Below the pieces are notes generated by a model that saw only the letters and a program-made list of their open reading frames with translations, searched no databases and had not been told where the DNA came from. A stretch of DNA of 64,000 bases. It comes from Pseudarthrobacter sp. GA104 (lineage in GTDB: Bacteria; Actinomycetota; Actinomycetes; Actinomycetales; Micrococcaceae). Positions 25,041 to 33,354 of the stretch are shown in pieces (position 1 is the first letter of the stretch; each line of letters starts with the position of its first letter). The position numbers and the translations under genes are program-made. Location: contig NZ_WOWL01000001.1 of the NCBI RefSeq assembly GCF_009741265.1, positions 4,092,001 through 4,156,000 on the forward strand. Reading direction: 5' to 3'.

Positions 25041-27451
25041 CTGCACCCGCAACCCCCCGTGCCGATGTCCATGTCATGTGGATCGCTGACACCGGGATAG
25101 GGGACATCGCGTCCGTGGGGGGAAAGAACGCCTCCCTGGGCGAGTTGAGCCGGTCCCTGCGTTCGGCCGGCGTGAGGGTCCCGGAAGGGTTCGCCACCAC
25201 CGCTGCTGCCTACCGCGCTTTCCTGGAAGCCAACGCCCTGGAGCCGCGCATCCGGGCCTACCTCGGGGAGTACCGCGCGGGGCGGGCCACCCTGCGCCAG
25301 GCCGGGGCGGCCATCAGGGAACTGTTTCTGTCAGCCACTTTTCCGGAAAGCACCGGGCAGGCAATCGAGGAACACTACCGCCTCCTTTGCCGCCGCGCCG
25401 GCCAGCCCGAGGTTGCGGTTGCGGTCCGCAGCAGTGCCACAGCGGAGGACCTGCCGGACGCCAGTTTCGCGGGCCAGCAGGAGACGTTCCTCAATGTGGC
25501 GGGGGAGCGCGCCGTCCTCGAAGCCTGCCGGAACTGCTACGCCTCGCTGTTCACGGACCGCGCCATCAGCTACCGGGAAATGAAGGGCTACGACCACCTG
25601 GAGGTGGCGTTGTCCGTGGGTGTCCAGCGCATGGTCCGCTCGGACGTCGGCGCTTCGGGGGTCATGTTCTCCATCGACACGGAGTCCGGGTTCCCGCAGG
25701 CCGTGCTTATCAGCGCCGCCTGGGGCCTCGGCGAGACGGTAGTGCAGGGCACCATCAACCCGGACAAATACCAGGTGTTCAAACCGCTGCTCGCCGATGA
25801 CCGCTTCAGCCCCGTGATTGACAGGGAACGCGGCGCAAAGGAACGCAAGATGGTCTACAGCCTCGGGGGAAACGCGAGGACCCGGATGGTGGAAACGAGC
25901 CAACGGGAGCAGGAGATCCTGGTGCTGAACGACCAGGAAGTTGTCCTGCTGGCGCGTTGGGCCGCTGCCGTGGAGGCACACTACGGCAGGCCCATGGACA
26001 TGGAATGGGCCAAAGACGGCGTAACGGGCGAACTGTTCATGGTGCAGGCCAGGCCGGAGACGGTCCAGGCCCGGCGCAGCAGCTCCACGTTCCGCACCTA
26101 CCACCTGCGTGAGCCGGGGCGCGTGCTGGCATCAGGGGCGGCGATCGGTGATGCCATAGCCAACGGGCCGGCCTGCGTCATCCGGGATGCGAAGGACATC
26201 GAATCGTTCGTGGACGGCTCGGTGCTGGTGACCCGGATGACAGATCCGGACTGGGTGCCGGTGATGCAGCGTGCAGCGGGCATCGTCACGGACCACGGCG
26301 GGCCTACCAGCCACGCGGCGATCGTGAGCCGGGAACTGGGCGTACCCGCCGTCGTCGGAACACGCAACGCAACCGAAGCCCTGCCTGACGGTGACCCCAT
26401 CACCCTGTCCTGCGCGGAAGGCGAAGAAGGCCGGGTGTACGAAGGACTCCTGGAGTACACCGTGGAGGAAGTGGACATGGAGGCTCTTCCCGCCACCGGC
26501 ACCGACATCATGGTCAACATCGGCAGTCCTGCCGCAGCCTTCAAATGGTGGCGCCTGCCGGCGGCTGGAGTGGGGCTGGCCCGGATGGAATTCATCATCA
26601 ACAACCTCATCCGCATCCATCCGATGGCCCTGGTGCACCCCGAGCGGGTGGCAGACCCTGAGGAAGCAGCGCTCATCCGCAAACTCACCAGCGGCTACCG
26701 GGACCCCCAGGAGTACTTCGTCGACGTGCTGGCCACCGGGATCGCCAAGATCGCGGCGCCGTTCCACCCCAAGCCCGTGATCGTCCGGCTCAGCGACTTC
26801 AAGACCAACGAGTACAGCCACCTGATCGGCGGCGGCTATTTTGAACACGCGGAAGAAAACCCCATGCTGGGTTTCCGGGGTGCCTCGCGCTATTACAGCG
26901 AGCACTACCGCGAGGGCTTTGCCCTGGAATGCAGGGCCCTTAAGCGCGTCCGCGAGGAAGTGGGTTTCGCCAACGTCATTGTCATGGTTCCCTTCTGCCG
27001 GACCTTGCGCGAGGCTGACCTGGTCATAGAGGCCATGGCCGGGCACGGCCTGGTACGGGGCAGCGCCGGGCTGCAGCTCTACATGATGTGCGAGATACCC
27101 TCCAACGTGGTGCTGGCGGAACAGTTCGCCCAGCGCTTCGACGGCTTTTCCATTGGCTCCAACGACCTCACCCAGCTGGTCCTGGGCGTGGACCGCGACT
27201 CTGAGCAGCTGGCCGGGCTGTTCGACGAAAGGGACCCCGCCGTCAGTTCGATGATTGCCCAGGCCATCGAGAAAGCACACGCGGCCGGCATCAAGATCGG
27301 AATCTGCGGGCAGGGCCCGAGCAACCACCCGGACCTTGCCGAGTTCCTGATCAGCAAGGGCATTGATTCCATCTCGCTGAACCCGGACACGTTCCTGAAG
27401 GCCCTGCCCGCCATCGCCGCAGCCGAGCAGCGGCTGGGCAGACAGGCCTAA
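25037..27451 (+). CDS. ppsA: Phosphoenolpyruvate synthase (pyruvate, water dikinase)
   Basis: 804 residues. The enzyme makes PEP from pyruvate with ATP giving AMP and phosphate. The ATP-grasp domain covers about 10-340 (GGKNASLGE near the start, VRSSATAEDLPDASFAGQQ in the middle). The swivelling phosphohistidine domain has His426 in GGPTSHAAIVS. The C-terminal TIM barrel shows RLSDFKTNEY and SNDLTQLVLG. The leaderless-type start lies 36 bases after a regulatory box. It opens an operon with the HAD-GH65 enzyme (42-base gap) and phosphofructokinase. The direction of carbon flow in the dormant cell is uncertain. Confidence 0.95.
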   Translation: MTAPATPRADVHVMWIADTGIGDIASVGGKNASLGELSRSLRSAGVRVPEGFATTAAAYRAFLEANALEPRIRAYLGEYRAGRATLRQAGAAIRELFLSATFPESTGQAIEEHYRLLCRRAGQPEVAVAVRSSATAEDLPDASFAGQQETFLNVAGERAVLEACRNCYASLFTDRAISYREMKGYDHLEVALSVGVQRMVRSDVGASGVMFSIDTESGFPQAVLISAAWGLGETVVQGTINPDKYQVFKPLLADDRFSPVIDRERGAKERKMVYSLGGNARTRMVETSQREQEILVLNDQEVVLLARWAAAVEAHYGRPMDMEWAKDGVTGELFMVQARPETVQARRSSSTFRTYHLREPGRVLASGAAIGDAIANGPACVIRDAKDIESFVDGSVLVTRMTDPDWVPVMQRAAGIVTDHGGPTSHAAIVSRELGVPAVVGTRNATEALPDGDPITLSCAEGEEGRVYEGLLEYTVEEVDMEALPATGTDIMVNIGSPAAAFKWWRLPAAGVGLARMEFIINNLIRIHPMALVHPERVADPEEAALIRKLTSGYRDPQEYFVDVLATGIAKIAAPFHPKPVIVRLSDFKTNEYSHLIGGGYFEHAEENPMLGFRGASRYYSEHYREGFALECRALKRVREEVGFANVIVMVPFCRTLREADLVIEAMAGHGLVRGSAGLQLYMMCEIPSNVVLAEQFAQRFDGFSIGSNDLTQLVLGVDRDSEQLAGLFDERDPAVSSMIAQAIEKAHAAGIKIGICGQGPSNHPDLAEFLISKGIDSISLNPDTFLKALPAIAAAEQRLGRQA

Positions 27452-27493
27452 CGGCACTGTCACGGGCGGACGGCCTGCTGGTATCCCTGTCAT

Positions 27494-30400
27494 ATGACCG
27501 CGTCGCCCACTGCTGCTGCCGCCAAGCCGCCCTTTGACGCCGTTATCTTCGACCTGGACGGGGTGGTCACCAACACGGCGCTGGTGCATCAGGCCGCCTG
27601 GAAAGAGGCCTTCGAACAGATCCTGCAGGATCCCCGGATACCCGCCACCGCGGACCGGTCCCCCCTCACCAAAGCCGACTACCGCAACTACATTGACGGC
27701 CTTCCCCGGGAAGAAGGCGTGCTGAAGTTCCTTGCCTCCAGGGGAGTGAAAGTCGACCGGGGATCTGACCGGGATGAGCCGGGCACCTGGACGGCTTTTG
27801 GGCTGGGCGCCCTTAAGAACCGACTGTTCCTCGAGCACCTGAGGGAGGACGGCGTCCAGAGCTATCCGGGGACAATGCAGCTGCTGCAAAGACTTTCCGA
27901 CGCCGGTGTTCCCACCGGTGTGGTCACGTCCAGCCGCAATGCCTCCTCCGTCCTGGACGCGGCCGGCATTCCGGGCTATTTCAACGTCATCCTGGACGGG
28001 ACCGCCGCAGCAAACCTGGGACTCCGCGGGAAGCCCGCCCCTGACGTCTTCCTGGCCGCCGCGTTCCGCCTGGGGGTATCGCCGTCCCACGCGGTGGTCA
28101 TTGAGGACTCGGTCGCGGGGGTACTGGCGGCGCACCGGGGCGGATTCGGGCTGGTGGTGGGAATCGACCGCAACGGCAGCCGGCGGGAACTCGAAGCCGC
28201 CGGGGCGCGCTCTGTCCTCAACGACGTTGGCGAACTGGACCTGGGCCTCGTTGTGGGTGATCCCTGGCAACTGATCTATGAGGGCTTCGACGCCGGCCAC
28301 GAGGGGCACCGCGAAGCGCTTACCACCCTTGGCAATGGCTACTTTGGCGTGCGGGGAGCGGCGCCGGAGGGCGGAAGCTTCCGGTACCCGGGCATGTACC
28401 TCGCGGGCGTCTACAACCGGGTGGCCTCCGAGGCGGCCGGCGAAGTGCTCGTGGAAGAGCACATGGTCAATGCCCCTGACTGCCTTCCGGTCGACCTTCG
28501 GCTGTCGCCCGGACAGTGGTGGTCGACGGGTGGAATGACAGTCCTCCGCGAGCGCCGCACCCTGGATCTCCAGCGCGCCGTCCTGGAGCGGCGGCTGCTG
28601 CTGGAAGCCGCTGACAAGCGGCGCCTGGAAGTTGTCCAGACGCGTTTCGCGTCCATGGCCGAGCCCCACCTCCTTGCCCTGGACATGAAAGTCACCCCGC
28701 TGGGCTGGAACGGTGTTGTGGAAGTCCGCAGCGGCGTCAACGCCGGTGTCAGGAATATGAACACTCCCGGCAAGGGGTCCGTTCCCGGGATCCACCTGGT
28801 GGACCGGACCAAGGCCGGAAGCGGCGTCGAGCAATCCAATCCGGAAGACATTTCGGTCGTCGAAGCTGAAACGACGCAAAGCCTGGTCCGGATTGCTGCC
28901 GCGTTCCGTACGCTGGTATCCGGGGCGGCGGGCGGCGGACATCCCGGCAGGAAGGGTGCCTTTCACTTCCGGACGTTCGAGGTTCCGCTCGTCGACGGGG
29001 CACCGTCCAGGATCAGCAAGGCCGTGGCCGTAGTGACCTCCCGTGACCGCGCGATTTCCTCCCCGGCGTCGGCTGCGCGGGCCGTACTGGAGCGGTGCGG
29101 TGACGATTTCGAAGCCCTCCTGTCTGCCCACCAGGAGGCCTGGCGGCGTGAACTGGACCCGTTCCGGGTGGATATCGACGCGCCCGTCCAGGTGCGCCTG
29201 GTCCTCAACCTGCACATCTTCCACGTGCTGCAGACCCTGACCCGCCATACGGCCGAGCTGGATGCGGGAGTCACTGCCCGCGGTCTCCATGGCGAGGGTT
29301 ACCGGGGCCACGTCTTCTGGGACGAGCTGTTTGTGCTGCCCCTCCTGACGTCGAGGACGCCCGATCTTGCCCGGTCCCTCATCGACTACCGCTGGCGGAG
29401 GCTTCCCGCGGCCCGCCACGCGGCCTCCGTCCTGGGGTTCTCCGGTGCGAAGTTTCCGTGGCAGAGCGGCAGTGACGGGACGGAGGAGACGCCCAAATGG
29501 CTCTATAACGACAGGTCCGGGCGGTGGGTCAAAGACAATTCGCACATGCAGTTGCACGCTGGCCTGGCCGTGGCCTTCAACGCCTGGCAGTACTACCAGG
29601 CCACCAATGACAAAGCCTGGCTCCTCCGGCGGGGCGCTGAACTGGTCATCGACGTTGCCCGGTTCTTCTCGTCCCGGGCGGAGCGCAGCCAGGACACCGG
29701 CCGTTACCACCTCCGCGGCGTCGTGGGGCCGGATGAGTACCACACGGGATATCCGGGCAGCGCCGATCCGGGACTTGATGACAACGCCTACACCAACGTG
29801 ATGGCTGCCTGGGCATGCCTCCGGGCCGCTGAGCTTGTCTCCATTGTGCAGGGCAACGAATTGGGCGGGCTGATGGACCGCCTCGGCATTACGGATGAGG
29901 AAGTTGCCGGCTGGGAGCAGGTGGGCAAGGCATTTTTCGTTCCCTTCCACTCCGACGGCATCATCGGCCAGTTCGCCGGTTACGAAGAGCTGGAGGAACT
30001 CGATTGGGAACGCTACCGGGAGGCCTATGACAGCATCGAGCGGCTGGACCTGATCCTGGAGGCTGAGGGGGACGGTACCAACCGCTACAAACTCGCCAAG
30101 CAGGCCGATGTCCTGATGCTGCCCTACCTGCTGGGCCAGGAAGGGCTCATCAGCCTTCTTTCCGAACTCGGATACGCCTGCACCGCGGACCAGCTGAACC
30201 GGACCATTGAGTATTACCTCGCCCGGACTGCCCATGGATCCACGCTGAGCCGGGTGGCGCATGCATCCGTGCTGGCCGCGGTGGACGCGGACCGCGCATG
30301 GGACAGTTTCCGGGAAGCCCTCGACGCCGACCTCGACGACACGCAGCATGGCACAACCCGGGCCGGAATCCATTTGGGCGCCATGGCCGGGACCATCGAC

Positions 30401-30679
30401 GTCATCCAACGCAGTTTCGCCGGGCTGCGGCTCAGCGGCGACACCATTGTGTTCGCGCCCAACCTGCCCACCGGGCTGCGGGCTGTGGCCTTTGAAGTCC
30501 GCTACCGAGGACATCACCTCAAGATTGAACTTAAGGACGGGCGCCTGCACATTGCCTCCGCACCAGGAGACGCGGCCCCCATCACGCTGCATGTGAACGG
30601 GAGGGACACAGCCCTCCCGGCCGGGCTGGCCAGGAGTTTCCGCCTGCCGGCGAAGGCGCAGGGATCGGCCGCATCATGA
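27494..30679 (+). CDS. Bifunctional beta-phosphoglucomutase (HAD) - GH65 disaccharide phosphorylase
   Basis: 1061 residues. The N-terminal 245 form a HAD-type beta-phosphoglucomutase: Asp20-x-Asp22 in FDLDGVVTN, the conserved VVTSSRN, and VIEDSVAGV. Residues from about 260 are a full glycoside hydrolase family 65 enzyme with general acid Glu748 in GPDEYH and the WQSGSDG block. GH65 phosphorylases release beta-glucose 1-phosphate from trehalose, maltose or kojibiose, and the fused mutase would turn it into glucose 6-phosphate without free intermediate. The layout recalls the OtsB1/Rv2006 protein in the mycobacterial DosR regulon, but lacks space for a separate phosphatase domain. It overlaps pfkA by ATGA. 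Confidence 0.93.
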   Translation: MTASPTAAAAKPPFDAVIFDLDGVVTNTALVHQAAWKEAFEQILQDPRIPATADRSPLTKADYRNYIDGLPREEGVLKFLASRGVKVDRGSDRDEPGTWTAFGLGALKNRLFLEHLREDGVQSYPGTMQLLQRLSDAGVPTGVVTSSRNASSVLDAAGIPGYFNVILDGTAAANLGLRGKPAPDVFLAAAFRLGVSPSHAVVIEDSVAGVLAAHRGGFGLVVGIDRNGSRRELEAAGARSVLNDVGELDLGLVVGDPWQLIYEGFDAGHEGHREALTTLGNGYFGVRGAAPEGGSFRYPGMYLAGVYNRVASEAAGEVLVEEHMVNAPDCLPVDLRLSPGQWWSTGGMTVLRERRTLDLQRAVLERRLLLEAADKRRLEVVQTRFASMAEPHLLALDMKVTPLGWNGVVEVRSGVNAGVRNMNTPGKGSVPGIHLVDRTKAGSGVEQSNPEDISVVEAETTQSLVRIAAAFRTLVSGAAGGGHPGRKGAFHFRTFEVPLVDGAPSRISKAVAVVTSRDRAISSPASAARAVLERCGDDFEALLSAHQEAWRRELDPFRVDIDAPVQVRLVLNLHIFHVLQTLTRHTAELDAGVTARGLHGEGYRGHVFWDELFVLPLLTSRTPDLARSLIDYRWRRLPAARHAASVLGFSGAKFPWQSGSDGTEETPKWLYNDRSGRWVKDNSHMQLHAGLAVAFNAWQYYQATNDKAWLLRRGAELVIDVARFFSSRAERSQDTGRYHLRGVVGPDEYHTGYPGSADPGLDDNAYTNVMAAWACLRAAELVSIVQGNELGGLMDRLGITDEEVAGWEQVGKAFFVPFHSDGIIGQFAGYEELEELDWERYREAYDSIERLDLILEAEGDGTNRYKLAKQADVLMLPYLLGQEGLISLLSELGYACTADQLNRTIEYYLARTAHGSTLSRVAHASVLAAVDADRAWDSFREALDADLDDTQHGTTRAGIHLGAMAGTIDVIQRSFAGLRLSGDTIVFAPNLPTGLRAVAFEVRYRGHHLKIELKDGRLHIASAPGDAAPITLHVNGRDTALPAGLARSFRLPAKAQGSAAS

Positions 30680-31701
30680 AGCAACTCGGAATCCTGACCA
30701 GCGGCGGTGACTGCCCGGGGGTGAACGCCGTGATCCGGGGAGCCGTGCTGGGGGGCGATGTTGCCCACGGATTCGGATTCCTGGGCTTCCGCGATGGCTG
30801 GCGGGGAGTCCTGGAGCAGGACGTTGTTCCCTTGCCCCGGTCCAGTGTCCGGGGACTTTCCCGGCTTGGCGGAACCATCCTGGGAACCTCCCGCACCAAT
30901 CCGCTCAAGGACGGCGGCACTGACGCGGTAAGGGAAAGCCTCCGGCGCAACGGCCTGGACGGCCTTATCGCCATTGGCGGTGAAGGAACGCTGGCGGCGG
31001 CAAAAGCCCTGTCCGACCAGGGCATCAACGTGGTGGGTGTACCCAAAACGATCGATAACGATCTCGGTGCAACCGACTACACCTTCGGTTTCGATTCAGC
31101 AGTGCAAACGGCAACGGAAGCCATCGACAGGCTGCGGACCACCGGGGAATCCCACCACCGGTGCATGATCGCGGAGGTCATGGGCCGCAACGCCGGCTGG
31201 ATTGCGCTCCACGCGGGAATGGCATCAGGCGCCCACGCCATCCTGCTTCCCGAGCATCCCGTGTCCTTGGAGCAGGTCTCGGCCTGGGTCATGTCGGCAC
31301 GGGACCGCGGAAGAGCACCCCTGGTGGTGGTGGCGGAGGCGTTTGCGCTGGAGGGACAGGAAGCACCCTATGCGCCCCGGGGCCTTGATACTTTCGGGCG
31401 GCCCCGGCTTGGCGGCATCGGCCGCCTGCTGGAACAGCAGTTGCAGGAGCTGACCGGCATTGAAACGCGGGCCACCGTCCTGGGCCATATCCAGCGGGGC
31501 GGTGAACCGACGGCCTACGACCGCGTGCTTGCCACGAGGCTCGGGATGGCCGCCGTGGAAGCGGCAGCGAACGGGAGTTGGGGGACCATGGTGTCCCTGC
31601 GGGGAACCGACGTTGTCACCGTGGGCCTGGAGCTCGCCCTTGGAACTTTGAAGGTGGTACCCGAGGAGCGGTACCGGGAGGCAGCAGTCCTGTTCGGCTG
31701 A
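30676..31701 (+). CDS. pfkA: ATP-dependent 6-phosphofructokinase
   Basis: 341 residues. The enzyme phosphorylates fructose 6-phosphate. Diagnostic motifs are TSGGDCPGVN at 8-17, GGEGT at 101-105 (glycine in the fourth position points to ATP, not pyrophosphate, as donor), PKTIDND at 122-128 and LGHIQRGG near the effector/active-site end. The start overlaps the phosphorylase stop (ATGA), so it is the third gene of the ppsA operon. It takes the glucose 6-phosphate from the preceding enzyme, after isomerisation, into glycolysis. Confidence 0.95.
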   Translation: MKQLGILTSGGDCPGVNAVIRGAVLGGDVAHGFGFLGFRDGWRGVLEQDVVPLPRSSVRGLSRLGGTILGTSRTNPLKDGGTDAVRESLRRNGLDGLIAIGGEGTLAAAKALSDQGINVVGVPKTIDNDLGATDYTFGFDSAVQTATEAIDRLRTTGESHHRCMIAEVMGRNAGWIALHAGMASGAHAILLPEHPVSLEQVSAWVMSARDRGRAPLVVVAEAFALEGQEAPYAPRGLDTFGRPRLGGIGRLLEQQLQELTGIETRATVLGHIQRGGEPTAYDRVLATRLGMAAVEAAANGSWGTMVSLRGTDVVTVGLELALGTLKVVPEERYREAAVLFG

Positions 31702-31708
31702 CCGGAGT

Positions 31709-31737
31709 GGTGCCTGGCCCCGGCAGTACCAGGCACC
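31709..31737. terminator. Bidirectional hairpin between convergent pfkA and Hsp20 genes
   Basis: A 9-bp perfect stem (31709-31717 with 31729-31737, 11-base loop) fills the 41-base gap. It lacks long T runs. Confidence 0.6.
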
Positions 31738-31742
31738 AGCCG

Positions 31743-32165
31743 TCAACCCCTGCTAATCGGGATTTTCGAGGCCGCCGGTCCCTGGCCCTGGTCCGGCAGG
31801 GGAGCACGGACTTCCAGGACGCCGTCCTTGTAGGACGCGGTGACGTCGCCCTGCTGGACGCCGCTGGGCAGCGGGAGCCGCCGGACAAAGGAACCGTAAC
31901 GGAATTCGGACCGGTAACTGTCCTTGTCCTTGTGTTCCTTCTTTTCCTGCCGCTCGGCCTTGATGGACAGCACGCCGTCGGTCACTGTCACGTCAACGTC
32001 CTTGTCCGGGTCGATGCCGGGCAGCTCCGCCCGCACCACCAAGGTGTTGCCGTCCACCATCTCCTCTACCCGGATGGCGGCCGTCCCCGTCTCGCCTTCG
32101 AACAGTCTTTCGATCAGGTCCATGGGGGAGCGGCGCGACTCGAACCACTTCATCAGCTCAGTCAT
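31743..32165 (-). CDS. Small heat-shock protein (Hsp20/alpha-crystallin)
   Basis: 140 residues from ATG 32165 (GGAGG upstream). The alpha-crystallin domain spans about 35-125, with the ELPGIDPDKDVDVTVTDGVL strand pair, the FVRRLPLPSGV turn and the KDGVLEVRAPLP closing strand. It is an ATP-independent holdase. It lies 61 bases downstream of the alcohol dehydrogenase and is probably transcribed with it. An Hsp20 (HspX/Acr) is also a hallmark of the mycobacterial DosR regulon. Confidence 0.93.
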   Translation of the reverse strand: MTELMKWFESRRSPMDLIERLFEGETGTAAIRVEEMVDGNTLVVRAELPGIDPDKDVDVTVTDGVLSIKAERQEKKEHKDKDSYRSEFRYGSFVRRLPLPSGVQQGDVTASYKDGVLEVRAPLPDQGQGPAASKIPISRG

Positions 32166-32226
32166 TATTGCCTCCTGCTCATACTGGTCCGGGACAGCTG
32201 GTTGCCCGGCACTACCACCATCCGCT

Positions 32227-33282
32227 TTACGCGGTGAAGGTTCCAGAGTCCAAGGTCCCACCCTGGCCTGCAGGTGTTTCCGGGCGAACCCGGAGCACGG
32301 CGGAACCGGTGATCCTGTCCCCGGCGAGATCGTCCAGCGCGGTAGCGGCTGCATCAAACGGGTAGACGGTGGTGGCCGGTGCCAGCGGAATTTCGGCTGC
32401 GAGCGCCAGGAACTCCAGTCCGTCCGCCCGCGTGTTGGCGGTAACGCTGCACACTTGACGCTCGTAGAACAGATGGTCATGGTAGTTCAGGGCAGGTATG
32501 TCGCTGAGGTAGATGCCCGCAATCGCCAGCGTTCCGCCACGATCGAGGGCCCGGAGCGCCACCGGCACGAGGTCCCCCACAGGAGCAAAGAGGATGGCGG
32601 AATCTAGCGGCACAGGTGGATCGTCGTAGGCGCCGCCGACGTACTCTGCGCCGAGATCCCGGGCAAGGGCACGGGCCTTCGCCGAGCGGGTCATGACGTA
32701 GACGGACGCCCCCTGGTGCATCGCCAGCTGCGCGGTCAGGTGGGCGGAACTGCCGAAACCGTAGATGCCAAGGCGGCCCCCGGCCGGCACGCGGGCCCGC
32801 TTCAGCGCGCGGTAGCCGATGATGCCCGAGCACAGCAGGGGTGCTGCCTCTTCATCGGTGAACACCTCAGGGATAGGGTAGGCAAAGTCCTGGGCGACAG
32901 TGAGCTGCTGGGCGTAGCCGCCGTCCTTGTCCCACCCGGTGAAGACGGGTGCCGTGCACAGGTTTTCGTCCCCGCGGCGGCAGTAGGCGCAGGTACCGCA
33001 GACCCCGCCAAGCCAGGCGATGCCTACCCTGTCACCCGGTGCGAACGGGGAATTGCCCGGCCCGGTCCCGGCTACCACGCCCACTGCCTCGTGCCCTGGC
33101 ACAACACGGGGACGGCGGGGCGGGAGGTCCCCTTCGGCGAGATGCAGGTCCGTGCGGCAGACACCGCACACGCTCACGTCAACCAGGAGTTCGTTGGCCC
33201 CGGGCCTGGGGTTTTCGCGGATCCCCATGGTCAGGGGACGGGTAGAGACGGGGCCGGGGCGGCCCACCCACCAAGCGAGCAC
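32227..33282 (-). CDS. Zinc-dependent alcohol dehydrogenase
   Basis: 351 residues of the medium-chain dehydrogenase family. Catalytic zinc ligands are Cys42 (GVCRTDLH), His64-Glu65 (PGHE) and Cys152 (LLCSG). The structural zinc is held by Cys95, Cys98, Cys101 and Cys109. The NAD(P) fold follows with GFGSSAH. GTG 33282 has AGGAGG six bases upstream. The enzyme would reoxidise NADH with aldehydes under low oxygen. A regulatory box lies 58 bp upstream and the Hsp20 gene follows, so the two form one unit. Confidence 0.93.
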   Translation of the reverse strand: MLAWWVGRPGPVSTRPLTMGIRENPRPGANELLVDVSVCGVCRTDLHLAEGDLPPRRPRVVPGHEAVGVVAGTGPGNSPFAPGDRVGIAWLGGVCGTCAYCRRGDENLCTAPVFTGWDKDGGYAQQLTVAQDFAYPIPEVFTDEEAAPLLCSGIIGYRALKRARVPAGGRLGIYGFGSSAHLTAQLAMHQGASVYVMTRSAKARALARDLGAEYVGGAYDDPPVPLDSAILFAPVGDLVPVALRALDRGGTLAIAGIYLSDIPALNYHDHLFYERQVCSVTANTRADGLEFLALAAEIPLAPATTVYPFDAAATALDDLAGDRITGSAVLRVRPETPAGQGGTLDSGTFTA

Positions 33283-33340
33283 CGATTCCTCCTCGTGCCA
33301 TCCGGCTTATCACTGTGGCACGGCCGGCGCAGCCCGGCCA

Positions 33341-33354
33341 GAGCCGAAAGTCAT
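33341..33354 (-). promoter_or_regulatory. DevR-type box, alcohol dehydrogenase/Hsp20 unit
   Basis: ATGACTTTCGGCTC on the minus strand with CACAGT 23 bp downstream. It overlaps the 3' end of the upstream ATPase gene by four bases. Confidence 0.6.

Noticed and set aside
26132..30592. Open frame of about 1,486 codons on the minus strand opposite ppsA and the GH65 gene
   Set aside because: It is an artefact of GC-rich third positions; the plus-strand proteins carry intact catalytic motifs and the antisense translation has no recognisable domain.
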